DNA of 64,000 bases, taken from NCBI RefSeq assembly GCF_018607995.1, contig NZ_JABBAL010000015.1:1-64000 (forward strand). Reading direction: 5' to 3'. The stretch comes from Planktotalea sp. (GTDB lineage Bacteria; Pseudomonadota; Alphaproteobacteria; Rhodobacterales; Rhodobacteraceae). The translations under genes were made by a program, and so were the position numbers. Each line of letters opens with the position of its first letter. Within the stretch, counting starts at the first letter, position 1. The notes under the pieces were generated by a model. It was not told the DNA's origin. It saw only the letters and a program-made list of their open reading frames with translations, and ran no database searches. This document shows positions 9,167 through 17,870 of this stretch, in pieces.

Positions 9167-9193
9167 CCCCGCCTTTTTAAGGCGGGGTTTTTT
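9167..9193 (+). terminator. Rho-independent terminator after asd
   Basis: A nine-base-pair stem, CCCCGCCTT / AAGGCGGGG, with a TTT loop (9167-9187), is followed by six T (9188-9193). It is a textbook intrinsic terminator 25 bases after the asd stop codon. Confidence 0.92.
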
Positions 9194-9284
9194 GTGACCG
9201 ATGCTGTTTCAAAGCCGGTGATATTGCATAACAACTGCAAAGTGGTTTTGGCTAAGCGCGTGTTCACTAATGCAAGGACAGCCC

Positions 9285-9800
9285 ATGCGAGTCCCATTTA
9301 TCATAAGTCTTCTTCTAAGCCTTTCAGCCTGTGCGACCATCAGCAAAGAAGAATGTTTGAACGACAATTGGGAAGAAATTGGGTTTCGCGACGGAACCAA
9401 TGGGCGCACCAGTGATTACTTGCAAAAGCATGCGAAGGCCTGTTCGAAAACGGGAGTAAGTCCAGTTCAAAGTCTTTGGGAAAAAGGACGCCAAAGAGGG
9501 CTGCCAGCATATTGTGTTCCTGCGAAAGCCTTCTCTGAGGGTAAGAAAGGCAACAAGCTTCGGCCCGTCTGCCCTGCTTCGCAAATGAGCGCGCTACAAG
9601 CTGCTAACAGCAATGGATTGGAGTTTCACGAACTCACAGATGATATCGAACAGGCGCAATATAAGATCGATGAAATTGACCGTCGTGTGGTGGCTGAGGA
9701 CAGTAGTGAAGCGCGTGCGTTTTTGTTGCAAGAAAGCAGAACACTATCGCAGTGGATTCGTTTGTTGGAACTGAAACGTTCTTTGATAGCAGCGCCCTAG
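9285..9800 (+). CDS. DUF2799-type lipoprotein
   Basis: A 171-residue small envelope protein of unknown role. The N-terminus is a lipoprotein signal with lipobox LSAC (Cys at about residue 15). The mature part contains the DUF2799 pattern: CLNDNWEEIGFRDGTNG, a KHAKACSKTGVSP segment, then W..GRQRGLPAYCVP and a Glu/Lys-rich helical C-terminal half that looks coiled. Several cysteines in these blocks are conserved in the family and may form disulfides. The ATG at 9285 has AAGGA six bases upstream, better than the ATG at 9270. The last four bases overlap the end of the convergent broken sbtB gene. Confidence 0.75.
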   Translation: MRVPFIISLLLSLSACATISKEECLNDNWEEIGFRDGTNGRTSDYLQKHAKACSKTGVSPVQSLWEKGRQRGLPAYCVPAKAFSEGKKGNKLRPVCPASQMSALQAANSNGLEFHELTDDIEQAQYKIDEIDRRVVAEDSSEARAFLLQESRTLSQWIRLLELKRSLIAAP

Positions 9801-10101
9801 AAACGCTCTGCCGTAGCACTTCGCAGTCGGTGATCGTCACGACACCGATATGGCGTCAACCACTTCAAATGCTGAGTCGAGCAACGTATCCAAGCGCTCA
9901 GGCTTGATGGTGCAGGCAACCTGCACCATGCCATCGCCGCGCCCGATGTTGTCTTCGCGTGTCCAAGTGCCAGAGCGACCAGATCCGCCAAAGACAAATA
10001 GAATAGCCAGAAACATCTGCTTTTTCTATCGCATCTGTCAGGCGCGAGAGCATGATTTTTTCAATCATAATAACAACGCGTTTTGCTTCGTGGGTTTGCA
10101 T
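9797..10101 (-). pseudogene. sbtB: SbtB-like P-II protein, several frameshifts
   Basis: SbtB proteins are trimeric P-II relatives that bind adenyl nucleotides and regulate the SbtA bicarbonate transporter. From ATG 10101 the frame reads MQTHEAKRVVIMIEKIM and continues to a GYSI segment near 10000. The matching continuation FGGSGRSGTWTREDN is in a second frame, the segment HIGVVTITDCEVLR in another, and the natural end AERF in yet another. I therefore infer three frameshifts, near 9990-10003, near 9845 and near 9812. The start codon sits just after the sbtA stop with GGAGGC upstream, as in an sbtAB operon. The pieces add up to about the expected hundred residues, so decay is recent. Confidence 0.8.
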
Positions 10102-10105
10102 CGCA

Positions 10106-10570
10106 TCAGCCTCCGATAACGATAGCGGCAAGCGCAAGATAAAGTGGAATGCCAATGATAAGATTGAAAGGGAAGGTCACACCAAGAGAGAGCGTGAGAT
10201 AAACTGATGGGTTTGCCTCAGGCAGAGCGATACGCATTGTAGCGGGCACCGCGATGTAGGAGGTGGATGCACTTAGCACCATCAGCAACAGTGCACTGCT
10301 TAGGGCAAGTACAAGCAACACAGCTGCGCCAAGACCGAATATGGCTCCAATCATTGGCATTACGATACCAAAGGCGATCGCGCCCGCATCAAGCACGCCG
10401 CGCCCTTTGCGCAGGCCCCGTCCTGCGATAAAGCCCATATCAAGAAGGAGGGGGCAAAGCACACCTTTGAATGGCGTAATCAAGAGGGGGGCGATCTCTT
10501 TCAGGCCGTCTTCACCGGTGATTATTCCGATCAAGAACGCACCAATCAACAGAACTCCTAATGCGCACAA
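10106..10570 (-). pseudogene. sbtA: SbtA sodium-dependent bicarbonate transporter, N-terminally truncated remnant
   Basis: Only about 154 residues remain of a transporter that normally has well over 300. The retained part is the C-terminal half: GVLCPLLLDMGFIAGR, several hydrophobic segments, and the characteristic YIAVPATMRIALPEANPS followed by GVTFPFNLIIGIPLYLA. These are hallmarks of the Sbt_1 family. An in-frame stop lies just upstream of the first possible TTG start, and only about 55 bases separate this remnant from the carbonic anhydrase gene, so the 5' half has been deleted. Without the first set of membrane helices it cannot be a transporter. It lies directly upstream of the broken sbtB. 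Confidence 0.85.
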
Positions 10571-10625
10571 ATACCTTTTTCAGGTGATTTTTAGCTAAAT
10601 GGTACTTGTAAAAGAGAATGAAAAA

Positions 10626-11276
10626 TTAAAGCGGTGAAAATTCTCGCGTATTTGAATCAAGGCATTCTAAAGTACCTTCCCCAATCTCAGTCCAAAGCCC
10701 ATGAAGGGTAAGTTCTCCAGATGTGACGGCCTCCTCGATGAAAGGAAAGGACATCAAGTTTTCTAGTGACACGACAACGGCTTCTTTTTCCAACGCGGTC
10801 GGCAATGAAGCTGCGTCGTTTTCTTGGCTCACACGCTCGTAACCAGGTCGCAGAATATCCATCCACCGGCCAACGAAACTACTCGATTTCTCAAGCTCGG
10901 GCGCATTCCCAGTACACATGTCTAAACAGCCTTGAATGCCACCGCAGTTGGAATGCCCAAGTACGATAATATGTGCCACTTTCAGCGCAGTGACCGCATA
11001 TTCAATAGCTGCGGACGTGCCATGATGATCACCGTCGGGTGCGTAGGCGGGTACGAGATTGGCAATATTACGGTGGATGAAAAATTCACCTTGGTCTGCG
11101 CCAAAAATTGACGTCACATGAACACGACTATCGCAGCATGAAATCACCATTGCACGCGGGCGCTGGCCTTCATTCGCAAGTCGCTTGTACCAGGCACGAT
11201 TTTCCGAGTGGGTCGTCGCTTTCCAGCCGTGATAGCGTTGGACAAGGTAACTGGGTAGCGGTTTAGCATAGCTCAT
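10626..11276 (-). CDS. Beta-carbonic anhydrase
   Basis: This 216-residue zinc enzyme interconverts CO2 and bicarbonate. The zinc ligands are visible as Cys47 in ISCCDSRV (with the Asp-Arg dyad) and His108 and Cys111 in GHSNCGG. The HRNIANLVP segment and the region GTSAAIEYAVTAL are family hallmarks. An upstream ATG at 11297 is possible, but ATG 11276 has AAGGGG about nine bases before it. It is the first gene of what was a carbonic anhydrase - sbtA - sbtB operon. The other two genes are broken, so the enzyme probably now serves housekeeping bicarbonate supply rather than active uptake. Confidence 0.93.
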   Translation of the reverse strand: MSYAKPLPSYLVQRYHGWKATTHSENRAWYKRLANEGQRPRAMVISCCDSRVHVTSIFGADQGEFFIHRNIANLVPAYAPDGDHHGTSAAIEYAVTALKVAHIIVLGHSNCGGIQGCLDMCTGNAPELEKSSSFVGRWMDILRPGYERVSQENDAASLPTALEKEAVVVSLENLMSFPFIEEAVTSGELTLHGLWTEIGEGTLECLDSNTREFSPL

Positions 11277-11420
11277 CGGTAACGCCCCTTCATTCACGTT
11301 TCATCCGCGATACGCTGAATTTGAAAGAATTTCGAGAGAAAAAAGCGCGCTGCCTAAACCTTTTGGGAAGAACGTTGTCTCATAGAGGTTTGGCCGTGGG
11401 GGCGAATTCGGGGTGAGCCA

Positions 11421-11801
11421 ATGGAACAGATAACACCAATGCTGCCGCGCGAAAGCGTGCGCTTAGATGCAGAACAACTTGAACTGCTTTATACAAAGCT
11501 GGGTGAGGATGTGGCGGACAATGTGTTCTGCCGCGCAATGGAAGAAATGGCGATCCGCATCAAGCAAAGCAAAAAGCTATATGCGGCAGGCGCGACACTA
11601 GAATTGCGACGGACCATTCGATCCTTGATTACGATTGCGGATCAGGTCGGGTTGAACACGCTCTCGCGGGTCTCAAAAGATGTCATAACCTGCATCGACA
11701 TGAATGACTGGGTGGCTCTAGGCGCGACATCCTCGCGACTTTTGCGCAACTCTGATCAGTCTTTGATAGCTATCTGGGACATGCAGGATATTCCGATTTA
11801 A
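11421..11801 (+). CDS. Hypothetical helical protein
   Basis: A 126-residue cytoplasmic protein that I cannot assign. It has no signal peptide or membrane segment, and is predicted from composition to be all helical: LDAEQLELLYTKLGEDVADNV, MEEMAIRIKQSKKLYAAG, TLELRRTIRSLITIADQVG, then TSSRLLRNSDQSLIAIWDMQD. The alternating pattern resembles a small four-helix bundle like Hpt phosphotransfer domains, but the phosphorylatable histidine motif is absent, so this is only a shape comparison. The ATG at 11421 follows GGGGTGAGCCA. It stands alone, about 100 bases before the aminopeptidase gene in the same direction. It has codon use like its neighbours, so it is likely a real gene. Confidence 0.65.
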   Translation: MEQITPMLPRESVRLDAEQLELLYTKLGEDVADNVFCRAMEEMAIRIKQSKKLYAAGATLELRRTIRSLITIADQVGLNTLSRVSKDVITCIDMNDWVALGATSSRLLRNSDQSLIAIWDMQDIPI

Positions 11802-11905
11802 GGCGCAAGGATTGGCAAGATTTGGCGCGCATTGAATTCGGTGCTTGCAGGGCAGGGCGAAGCAGATAGCTTGGCAGCATTCGTAAACATCATGAGAATG
11901 CACCC

Positions 11906-13291
11906 ATGTCCCTGAAATTTGCAAAGCCCGATGCACCCAGTTTGCCCTTAACGTTGGTTTCTGGCGATGGTTTGAAAAAGTGGTTGGCAGATCAGCCAGG
12001 CCAAGTTCAAAATTGGGTACGTGCAAGCGGCTTTACAGCCGGTTTTGGGGCATCTGTGACTTATCCATCTGAGGCGGGGGAGAGTGCTGGCGCTCTTGTC
12101 GGATATGGAACGCAAACTGCAAGATCACGCTCCCGCTTTGCTTTAGCGCGTGCACGTATGTCGCTTTCTGAGCAGACATTTCATTTGGTCACAGATTTGT
12201 ATGACGACGCCCTGAATGTTGAACTTTTGGGCTGGCTCCTCGCAGGTTACACATTTGATCGTTACAAATCTCAAAGCGGTGCAAAAGCCGATCTGATATG
12301 CCCTGATTCAGCAAACGCAACAGAGTTGGAAGCGATTGCAGCAGGCGAAGCGCTGACGCGAGATCTGATCAACACGCCCGCCTCTGACATGGGGCCGCCT
12401 GACCTAGAAGAAGCCGTACGAAGTTTAGCGAAATCACATGCCGCTGACATCACTGTCATCGAGGGCGATGATCTCCTCGCGCAGAACTTCCCGATGATAC
12501 ACGCAGTTGGTCGCGCGGCGTCACGTACCCCTCGGCTCATTGATATGCGCTGGGGCAAGGCAGGGCCAAAGCTAACGCTTGTTGGTAAAGGTGTGTGTTT
12601 TGATACGGGCGGTTTGAACCTAAAGCCGGGCAGTTCCATGGGGTTGATGAAGAAGGATATGGGCGGCGCGGCCACCGTGCTTGGACTTGCGCATATGATC
12701 ATGTCGCTGAATGTGCCTTTGCAATTGCGCGTGCTTGTGCCCGCGGTTGAAAACTCCATCAGTGCGGATGCGTTTCGCCCACAGGATATCTTGACCTCAC
12801 GCAAAGGGCTCACGGTTGAGATCAACAACACAGACGCGGAAGGCCGCCTTGTTTTGGCGGATGCGCTGGCCTTGGCGGATGAAGACACCCCTACTGCGAT
12901 TATTTCAATGGCAACACTGACGGGCGCGGCCCGCGTCGCAGTGGGCCCCGATCTTGCACCTTATTATGCTCAAAGCGACGCTAGCGCTGCGGCCTTGGAA
13001 ACTGCTGCAAAGCAGGTGCAGGATCCGGTTTGGCGCATGCCGTTTTGGGATCCATACGAGGAGATGATCGAACCTGGCATCGCGGACCTCGACAATGCGC
13101 CTAAGGGTGGATTTGCAGGCTCCATCACGGCGGCCTTGTTTTTGCGTCGCTTTGCAACTGAAACACCTAACTACATACATTTTGATATTTACGGCTGGCA
13201 ACCCAGCAGCGCGCCAGCACGCCCCAAAGGTGGCGTAGGCCAAGCGTCTCGGGCGCTACTCGCGGCACTGCCAAAATTGCTAGACCTGTGA
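11906..13291 (+). CDS. M17-family leucyl aminopeptidase
   Basis: A 461-residue metallopeptidase that removes N-terminal residues from peptides in the cytoplasm. The C-terminal catalytic domain contains the M17 signature NTDAEGRLVLADAL near residue 310 and GKGVCFDTGGLNLKP near residue 230, carrying the residues that bind the two metal ions. KKDMGGAATVLG supplies the active-site lysine and Asp. The N-terminal domain is short and diverged compared with E. coli PepA. The protein is of the shorter type common in alphaproteobacteria. The stop overlaps the GTG start of the NlpC/P60 gene, so the two are coupled, which fits joint breakdown of muropeptides or peptides. Confidence 0.9.
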   Translation: MSLKFAKPDAPSLPLTLVSGDGLKKWLADQPGQVQNWVRASGFTAGFGASVTYPSEAGESAGALVGYGTQTARSRSRFALARARMSLSEQTFHLVTDLYDDALNVELLGWLLAGYTFDRYKSQSGAKADLICPDSANATELEAIAAGEALTRDLINTPASDMGPPDLEEAVRSLAKSHAADITVIEGDDLLAQNFPMIHAVGRAASRTPRLIDMRWGKAGPKLTLVGKGVCFDTGGLNLKPGSSMGLMKKDMGGAATVLGLAHMIMSLNVPLQLRVLVPAVENSISADAFRPQDILTSRKGLTVEINNTDAEGRLVLADALALADEDTPTAIISMATLTGAARVAVGPDLAPYYAQSDASAAALETAAKQVQDPVWRMPFWDPYEEMIEPGIADLDNAPKGGFAGSITAALFLRRFATETPNYIHFDIYGWQPSSAPARPKGGVGQASRALLAALPKLLDL

Positions 13292-14106
13292 GCGATCCAC
13301 GCCTTACCCCTGCAAATGGTCGTGTCGCCGCTGAAATGTTGCGCGATACGGTTCCTGCCGACGCTTATGTCAAAGGGGCGGTGCGTCAGGTATCGGTGCC
13401 AGTTGCCGATCTTTTACGCGCGCCGGATGGCCCACGGGATCGCCAGTTGCTGATGGGCGAAACACTGAACGTGTTGGAAGATCGGGAAGGCTGGTCTTTT
13501 GTGCAAGCCGACAAAGATGGCTATTGTGGATACCTTCAGAGCGCGCAAATCAGTGCTATAGAGACCACGACCCATTGGATCAATGCGCCCTCCAGCCATC
13601 TTTATGAAGAAGGAAAATTCAAGTCCCGTGACCAAGATGCGCTAAGCTTTGGTACCAAGATCGCGGTCATAGAAATGCACGCACGTTTTGCGCAAACGTC
13701 GCAGGGCTATATACCAAGACGACATTTGAAAGAGATTGGCGAGGTCGAGCGCAGCCCAGCGCAAATCGCGCGTCTGTTTCTGGGAACGCCCTATCTTTGG
13801 GGTGGCAACAGTCGCTTTGGGATTGATTGTTCGGGGCTGGTTCAAGTCGCGTTGATGGCCTGTGGGATAGACTGCGCTGGCGATAGTGATTTGCAAGAAC
13901 GAAGTCTTGGGTGCACAGCCAGCGGCAATCCAAAGGCGGGCGATCTGCTGTTTTGGAAAGGCCATGTAGCGATGTTGGCGGACACTAAAACGCTGATCCA
14001 CGCGAATGCACATCATATGTCTGTGGTGTTGGAGGGTTTGGATGTTGCGCTTGCGCGTATTGCCGCCCAAGGCGACGGCGACGTCACGCGTCATGTGCGT
14101 CTTTAG
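13288..14106 (+). CDS. NlpC/P60 family cysteine peptidase with SH3-type domain
   Basis: A 272-residue peptidase of the type that cuts D-gamma-glutamyl-diaminopimelate bonds in murein peptides. Residues 30-120 form two bacterial SH3-like repeats (VADLLRAPDGPRDRQLLMGE, then WSFVQADKDGYCGYL). The catalytic domain starts near 155 with FLGTPYLWGGNSRFGIDCSGLVQ, supplying the nucleophile Cys, with His in GHVAM and a third polar residue in HANAHH. No signal peptide is present, so it probably recycles imported muropeptides, as DipM- or YkfC-like enzymes do. It starts with GTG overlapping the aminopeptidase stop (GTGA), and converges on the DUF2794 gene with a four-base overlap. Confidence 0.88.
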   Translation: MSDPRLTPANGRVAAEMLRDTVPADAYVKGAVRQVSVPVADLLRAPDGPRDRQLLMGETLNVLEDREGWSFVQADKDGYCGYLQSAQISAIETTTHWINAPSSHLYEEGKFKSRDQDALSFGTKIAVIEMHARFAQTSQGYIPRRHLKEIGEVERSPAQIARLFLGTPYLWGGNSRFGIDCSGLVQVALMACGIDCAGDSDLQERSLGCTASGNPKAGDLLFWKGHVAMLADTKTLIHANAHHMSVVLEGLDVALARIAAQGDGDVTRHVRL

Positions 14107-14447
14107 TCAACCGCACGGATGAGTTTGCGTTCAAGCACGCGCAACACTACGCGCAAATCATTGCCGCGTTTTAGGATCTGCCCGTCCATCCCAACGACTG
14201 AATACTGCCCTTGTTTATTGCGAAGTTTGGGGCACTTTTCGATCCGATAAAGTGGGTTCTCAGCAGTGCGTTTGAACACGGAAAACACGGCCAAGTCCTT
14301 TAGGCAAGAAATCCCGTAATCGCGCCATTCGCCAGCCGCGACCATCTGCCCGTATAGCGACATGATTAGTCCGAGTTCGGTGCGATGAAAAGCCACCTGC
14401 ATGTGCGCAGGACTAGGATGCAATGGAATGGGAGTTTGATCGGTCAT
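14103..14447 (-). CDS. DUF2794 protein
   Basis: A 114-residue protein of a small alphaproteobacterial family without known function. It matches the DUF2794 pattern: VAFHRTELGLIMSLYGQMVAAGEWRDYGI, then FSVFKRTAENPLYRIEKCPKLRN and QGQYSVVGMDGQILKRGNDLRVVLRVL. It is soluble and basic at the C-terminus. The frame opens further upstream at 14486 but ATG 14447 gives the usual N-terminus; the ribosome site there is weak. It runs opposite to the NlpC gene and diverges from a GNAT gene. Confidence 0.8.
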   Translation of the reverse strand: MTDQTPIPLHPSPAHMQVAFHRTELGLIMSLYGQMVAAGEWRDYGISCLKDLAVFSVFKRTAENPLYRIEKCPKLRNKQGQYSVVGMDGQILKRGNDLRVVLRVLERKLIRAVD

Positions 14448-14531
14448 AGCTTCACATTTGCGCCGTTTTGGATTTAAATCAAGCATCTCTTAAAACCGTA
14501 CCGATCCAGCAGAAACAAGAAAGCAAGAACA

Positions 14532-15014
14532 ATGCTAATCCGAGCTGTTGAGAAACGAGACCACCACCACCTGTGGACGATGCTGAAACCCGTGTTTCGA
14601 AGTGGCGAAACATATGCCATTGACCCAGAAATTTCAGAGCAAGACGCGCTAAGCTACTGGACGGGAGCAGATGCAGGTTGCTTAGTGATTGAAGAGAAGG
14701 GCGAGCGACTTGGCACTTACTACTTGAAAACCAATGCCCAAGGCGGTGGCGCTCATGTGTGTAATTGTGGCTTCATCACCGCGCCGAACTCTGCTGGCAA
14801 GGGCGTCGCGCGCGCAATGCTCACCGATGCGCTCACCCGCGCGAAAGCGAAAGGCTATCAGGCGATGCAATTCAATTTTGTGCTGTCCAACAATACCCGC
14901 GCCATCGACATTTGGACGCGCGCTGGTTTTGACACTGTGGGCCGCTTACCGCACGCATTCAAGCACCCCAAGGACGGGATGATTGATGCGCTTGTGATGT
15001 TCAGAACACTGTAG
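14532..15014 (+). CDS. GNAT-family N-acetyltransferase
   Basis: A 160-residue acetyltransferase that uses acetyl-CoA to modify an amino group. It starts MLIRAVEKRDHHHLW, has the beta-4/motif A stretch GGAHVCNCGFITAPNSAGKGVARAMLTDAL (the pyrophosphate-binding loop reads SAGKGVA, a variant of Q/R-x-x-G-x-G/A), and the C-terminal FVLSNNTRAIDIWTRAGFDTVGRLPHAFKHP motif of the fold, typical of the YhhY/phosphinothricin-like branch. The substrate is unknown. It diverges from the DUF2794 gene and converges on the ureohydrolase gene. Confidence 0.85.
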   Translation: MLIRAVEKRDHHHLWTMLKPVFRSGETYAIDPEISEQDALSYWTGADAGCLVIEEKGERLGTYYLKTNAQGGGAHVCNCGFITAPNSAGKGVARAMLTDALTRAKAKGYQAMQFNFVLSNNTRAIDIWTRAGFDTVGRLPHAFKHPKDGMIDALVMFRTL

Positions 15015-15054
15015 GCTTCATCATGCCCTTTAAACTCAAATTCTCATATCATTC

Positions 15055-16014
15055 CTAGCGCTGCGCTTTGGCATGAAAGATAAATCCGAGAAAATTCAAC
15101 AATAGTTGCGCCGCCAAAATCTGCGTACTCTCACTTGGGTCATAAGCGGGCGCAACTTCAACAAGGTCGATCCCTATAATCTTATTGCGCGCGGCCAATC
15201 CTTGTAAGATCTGTAGGACGTCGTAGTAAAGGAACCCGCCATGGCTTGGCGTGCCCGTTCCCGCGGCGATAGAGGGGCAAAAGGCGTCAATGTCGATTGT
15301 GACATAGATCCGCGTACCCTTTGGGATGCGATTCAAAACAGCCTCTGTACCCAATTTGCGCACCTGTCGCACAGATAAAATGTCAGACCCACGCTCGCGT
15401 GCATCCTCATAGCCTTCTTTCGCGGTGGACGACACATTGCGAATGCCAAGTTGGGTCATGCCGCTGACATAGGGCTTCTCAATCGCGCGACGCATGGGGT
15501 TGCCGTGGCCTTCGGTGACGCCGTGGCGTTCATCAACGAAATCCAAATGCGCATCGATTTGAACGACATGGAATGGCTCTTGCTCAGAAAACGCATTAAT
15601 GCAGGGAATGTTGATCGAATGATCACCCCCAATGGTCACCGGCAGTGCGCCCGCTTCCAAAACCTTGCGCACGCCGTGTTCAATGTTGGCATGGCTTTCG
15701 GTGGTCTTGGTATGAATAATATCCGCGTCGCCAATATCCACGATGCGCACGTCACTACCCAAATATGTGGCGTCATCCTCGTGATCATAGGCACCCGCGT
15801 GGCCAAAGCTGAACAAAGTCGACGCTTCGCGCACAGCACGTGGCCCAAAACGCGCTCCCGGGCGCCACTGGGTGCCGAAATCAAAAGGCGCTCCAAGAAC
15901 AGCTACGTCCGCGTCAATCGCATCCCAATCCGCCACATAAGGTTTCTTGGCAAAGGTCGAAATACCCACGAAGGGCAGGTTCAAACGACCCGTTTCATAG
16001 TCATTCTCGGACAT
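15055..16014 (-). CDS. Agmatinase/ureohydrolase family enzyme
   Basis: A 319-residue manganese enzyme of the arginase-agmatinase family, which hydrolyses a guanidino group to release urea. The metal-binding motifs are GGDHS (about residue 129), DAHLDF (about 151) and DIDAFCPSIAAGTGTPSHGG (about 243), with the conserved EVAPAYDPS near the C-terminus. The SIAAGTGTPSHGG form is typical of agmatinase and of guanidinobutyrase/guanidinopropionase, so agmatine is likely but not certain. The gene stops in the gap before the convergent GNAT gene and starts four bases after the LOG gene, so the two form an operon. A polyamine-type ABC transporter lies elsewhere in the window. Confidence 0.85.
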   Translation of the reverse strand: MSENDYETGRLNLPFVGISTFAKKPYVADWDAIDADVAVLGAPFDFGTQWRPGARFGPRAVREASTLFSFGHAGAYDHEDDATYLGSDVRIVDIGDADIIHTKTTESHANIEHGVRKVLEAGALPVTIGGDHSINIPCINAFSEQEPFHVVQIDAHLDFVDERHGVTEGHGNPMRRAIEKPYVSGMTQLGIRNVSSTAKEGYEDARERGSDILSVRQVRKLGTEAVLNRIPKGTRIYVTIDIDAFCPSIAAGTGTPSHGGFLYYDVLQILQGLAARNKIIGIDLVEVAPAYDPSESTQILAAQLLLNFLGFIFHAKAQR

Positions 16015-16017
16015 CTC

Positions 16018-16863
16018 TTATCTCCCTGGAATTTCGCCGCGACGCTCGCCCGCGCCATCCCAGTTCTCAATCGCGTCAATTGCTTCCTCAGCTGTTTCAA
16101 CAAAACGGAACAGGTCGAGATCTTCTGCCGAAATCGTACCCGCTTCGGACAAAGCATTCCAGTTGATAATGTTCTCCCAGAACTGGCGACCAAAAAGCAG
16201 AACAGGAACCCGCTGCATGCGTCCCGTCTGAATGAGCGTCAAAGCCTCAAAGGTTTCATCCAGTGTGCCAAACCCACCTGGAAACACGCAAATCGCTTTA
16301 GCGCGCATAAGGAAATGGATCTTGCGGATCGCGAAATAGTGGAAGTTGAAGCACAGATCCGGCGTGACGTATTCATTGGGGGCCTGCTCGTGGGGTAGTA
16401 CGATGTTTAAACCGATGGACGAACCACCCGCATCCATCGCACCACGGTTTCCCGCTTCCATCACACCGGGTCCACCACCTGTGACAATAACATCTTCTTT
16501 GCCATAGGACTTCATCGATTTTTCGGTCATTACACGGGCAAACTTGCGCGCTTGATCGTAGTACTTTGACAGGCCCGCCAAAGTCTTGGTCCTTGCAGAG
16601 CTCTTATTCGCAGGCTCTGGAATACGTGCGCCACCAAAGAGCACAATCGTGCTTTCGATCCCGCGCTCATCCATGATCAATTCAGGCTTGAGCAATTCCA
16701 ATTGCAAACGCACAGAGCGTAGCTCGTCGCGACACAAGAAATCCTCATCCGCAAAAGCCAACTTGTAGGCAGGTGCGCGGGTTTGTGGCGTATCTGGCAC
16801 TTGCTCGGTTGCTTGGCGGTCTGTGCCTGCATCGCGGAAGGGGCTTTTCTTATCGTCTTTCAT
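16018..16863 (-). CDS. LOG-family (TIGR00730) nucleoside-5'-monophosphate phosphoribohydrolase
   Basis: A 281-residue Rossmann-fold protein of the LONELY GUY family, formerly called lysine decarboxylase-like. Signature elements are GGGPGVMEAGNRGAMDAGG around residue 125 and PGGFGTLDETFEAL around residue 188, which hold the nucleotide-binding and catalytic arginine/glutamate. Characterised members cleave AMP or cytokinin nucleotides to the free base and ribose 5-phosphate. The N-terminal 80 residues are longer than in LOG itself, with a charged extension, as in the larger bacterial type II forms. It lies immediately upstream of the ureohydrolase gene (three-base gap) and diverges from dapD. 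Confidence 0.85.
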   Translation of the reverse strand: MKDDKKSPFRDAGTDRQATEQVPDTPQTRAPAYKLAFADEDFLCRDELRSVRLQLELLKPELIMDERGIESTIVLFGGARIPEPANKSSARTKTLAGLSKYYDQARKFARVMTEKSMKSYGKEDVIVTGGGPGVMEAGNRGAMDAGGSSIGLNIVLPHEQAPNEYVTPDLCFNFHYFAIRKIHFLMRAKAICVFPGGFGTLDETFEALTLIQTGRMQRVPVLLFGRQFWENIINWNALSEAGTISAEDLDLFRFVETAEEAIDAIENWDGAGERRGEIPGR

Positions 16864-16994
16864 GTCTCACGTCCTTTAAATCGGCTTATGTCATGTCTAA
16901 CGAGCCATTGTGCACCTTGCCAGACACGATCGCGATTGCGCCAAGGGGGACTTTGTTGTCTAAAGCCGCAAATTCAATGTAGCGAGGGAATTCC

Positions 16995-17822
16995 ATGTCT
17001 AATGCACAGCTAGAAACTGCCATCGAAGCGGCCTGGGAGGCACGCGACACCATTTCACCCGCCACCACAGGCGAGCAGCGCGAGGCGATTGAAGATACGC
17101 TGAACGCACTTGATGGTGGTAAGCTTCGCGTTGCTGAAAAGCAGGCGAGTGGCGACTGGCACGTGAATCAATGGGCCAAGAAGGCCGTTCTCCTTGGCTT
17201 CCGTATCAAAGATATGGAGCAGCAAAGTGGTGGCCCACAAGGCGCTGGCTGGTGGGACAAGGTTGATAGCAAGTTCAAAGGCTGGGGCGACGATCAGTGG
17301 AAAGAAGCGGGGTTTCGCGCTGTTCCAAACTGTATTGTTCGTAAGTCCGCCTTCATCGCGTCGGGTGCGGTCTTGATGCCATCTTTCGTAAACCTCGGCG
17401 CGTATGTCGATGAAGGTACGATGGTTGATACTTGGGCTACCGTCGGGTCGTGCGCACAGATCGGCAAGAACGTGCACCTCTCCGGCGGTGTCGGCATTGG
17501 TGGTGTTTTGGAACCAATGCAAGCGGGTCCAACAATCATTGAAGATAACTGCTTCATCGGTGCGCGTTCTGAGGTTGTTGAAGGCTGCATCGTGCGCGAA
17601 GGCTCCGTCCTTGGCATGGGCGTATTTATCGGCCAGTCCACCAAGATCGTTGATCGTGAAACAGGTGAATTCACATATGGCGAAGTGCCAGCGGGCTCGG
17701 TCGTTGTTGCGGGTTCCATGCCAAGCAAGAATGGCGTGAACCTGTATTGTGCGGTGATTGTGAAGCGTGTTGATGCGCAGACGCGCTCCAAGACCAGCAT
17801 TAACGAGTTGCTGCGAGACTAA
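16995..17822 (+). CDS. dapD: 2,3,4,5-tetrahydropyridine-2,6-dicarboxylate N-succinyltransferase
   Basis: DapD makes N-succinyl-2-amino-6-oxopimelate in the succinylase branch of diaminopimelate/lysine synthesis. The 275-residue length is exactly usual. The N-terminal helical domain is followed by left-handed beta-helix hexapeptide repeats ([22 protein letters not shown], then [11 protein letters not shown] and GARSEVVEG), and the C-terminal [22 protein letters not shown] is typical. A good AGCGAGGGA site precedes ATG 16995. The pathway partner dapE lies about 3.5 kb downstream on the same strand, beyond a group of pseudogenes. In relatives the two genes are often close, so the intervening segment may be accessory. 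Confidence 0.96.
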   Translation: MSNAQLETAIEAAWEARDTISPATTGEQREAIEDTLNALDGGKLRVAEKQASGDWHVNQWAKKAVLLGFRIKDMEQQSGGPQGAGWWDKVDSKFKGWGDDQWKEAGFRAVPNCIVRKSAFIASGAVLMPSFVNLGAYVDEGTMVDTWATVGSCAQIGKNVHLSGGVGIGGVLEPMQAGPTIIEDNCFIGARSEVVEGCIVREGSVLGMGVFIGQSTKIVDRETGEFTYGEVPAGSVVVAGSMPSKNGVNLYCAVIVKRVDAQTRSKTSINELLRD

Positions 17823-17832
17823 ATCAACAAAG

Positions 17833-17860
17833 GCAAAGGCGCTGTGATCGGTGCCTTTGC
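17833..17860 (+). terminator. Hairpin after dapD, possible weak terminator
   Basis: Arms GCAAAGGC and GCCTTTGC (17833-17840 and 17853-17860) form an eight-base stem with a 12-base loop just after the dapD stop. No T-run follows, so intrinsic termination is uncertain. Confidence 0.4.
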
Positions 17861-17870
17861 TGTCTAGCCT

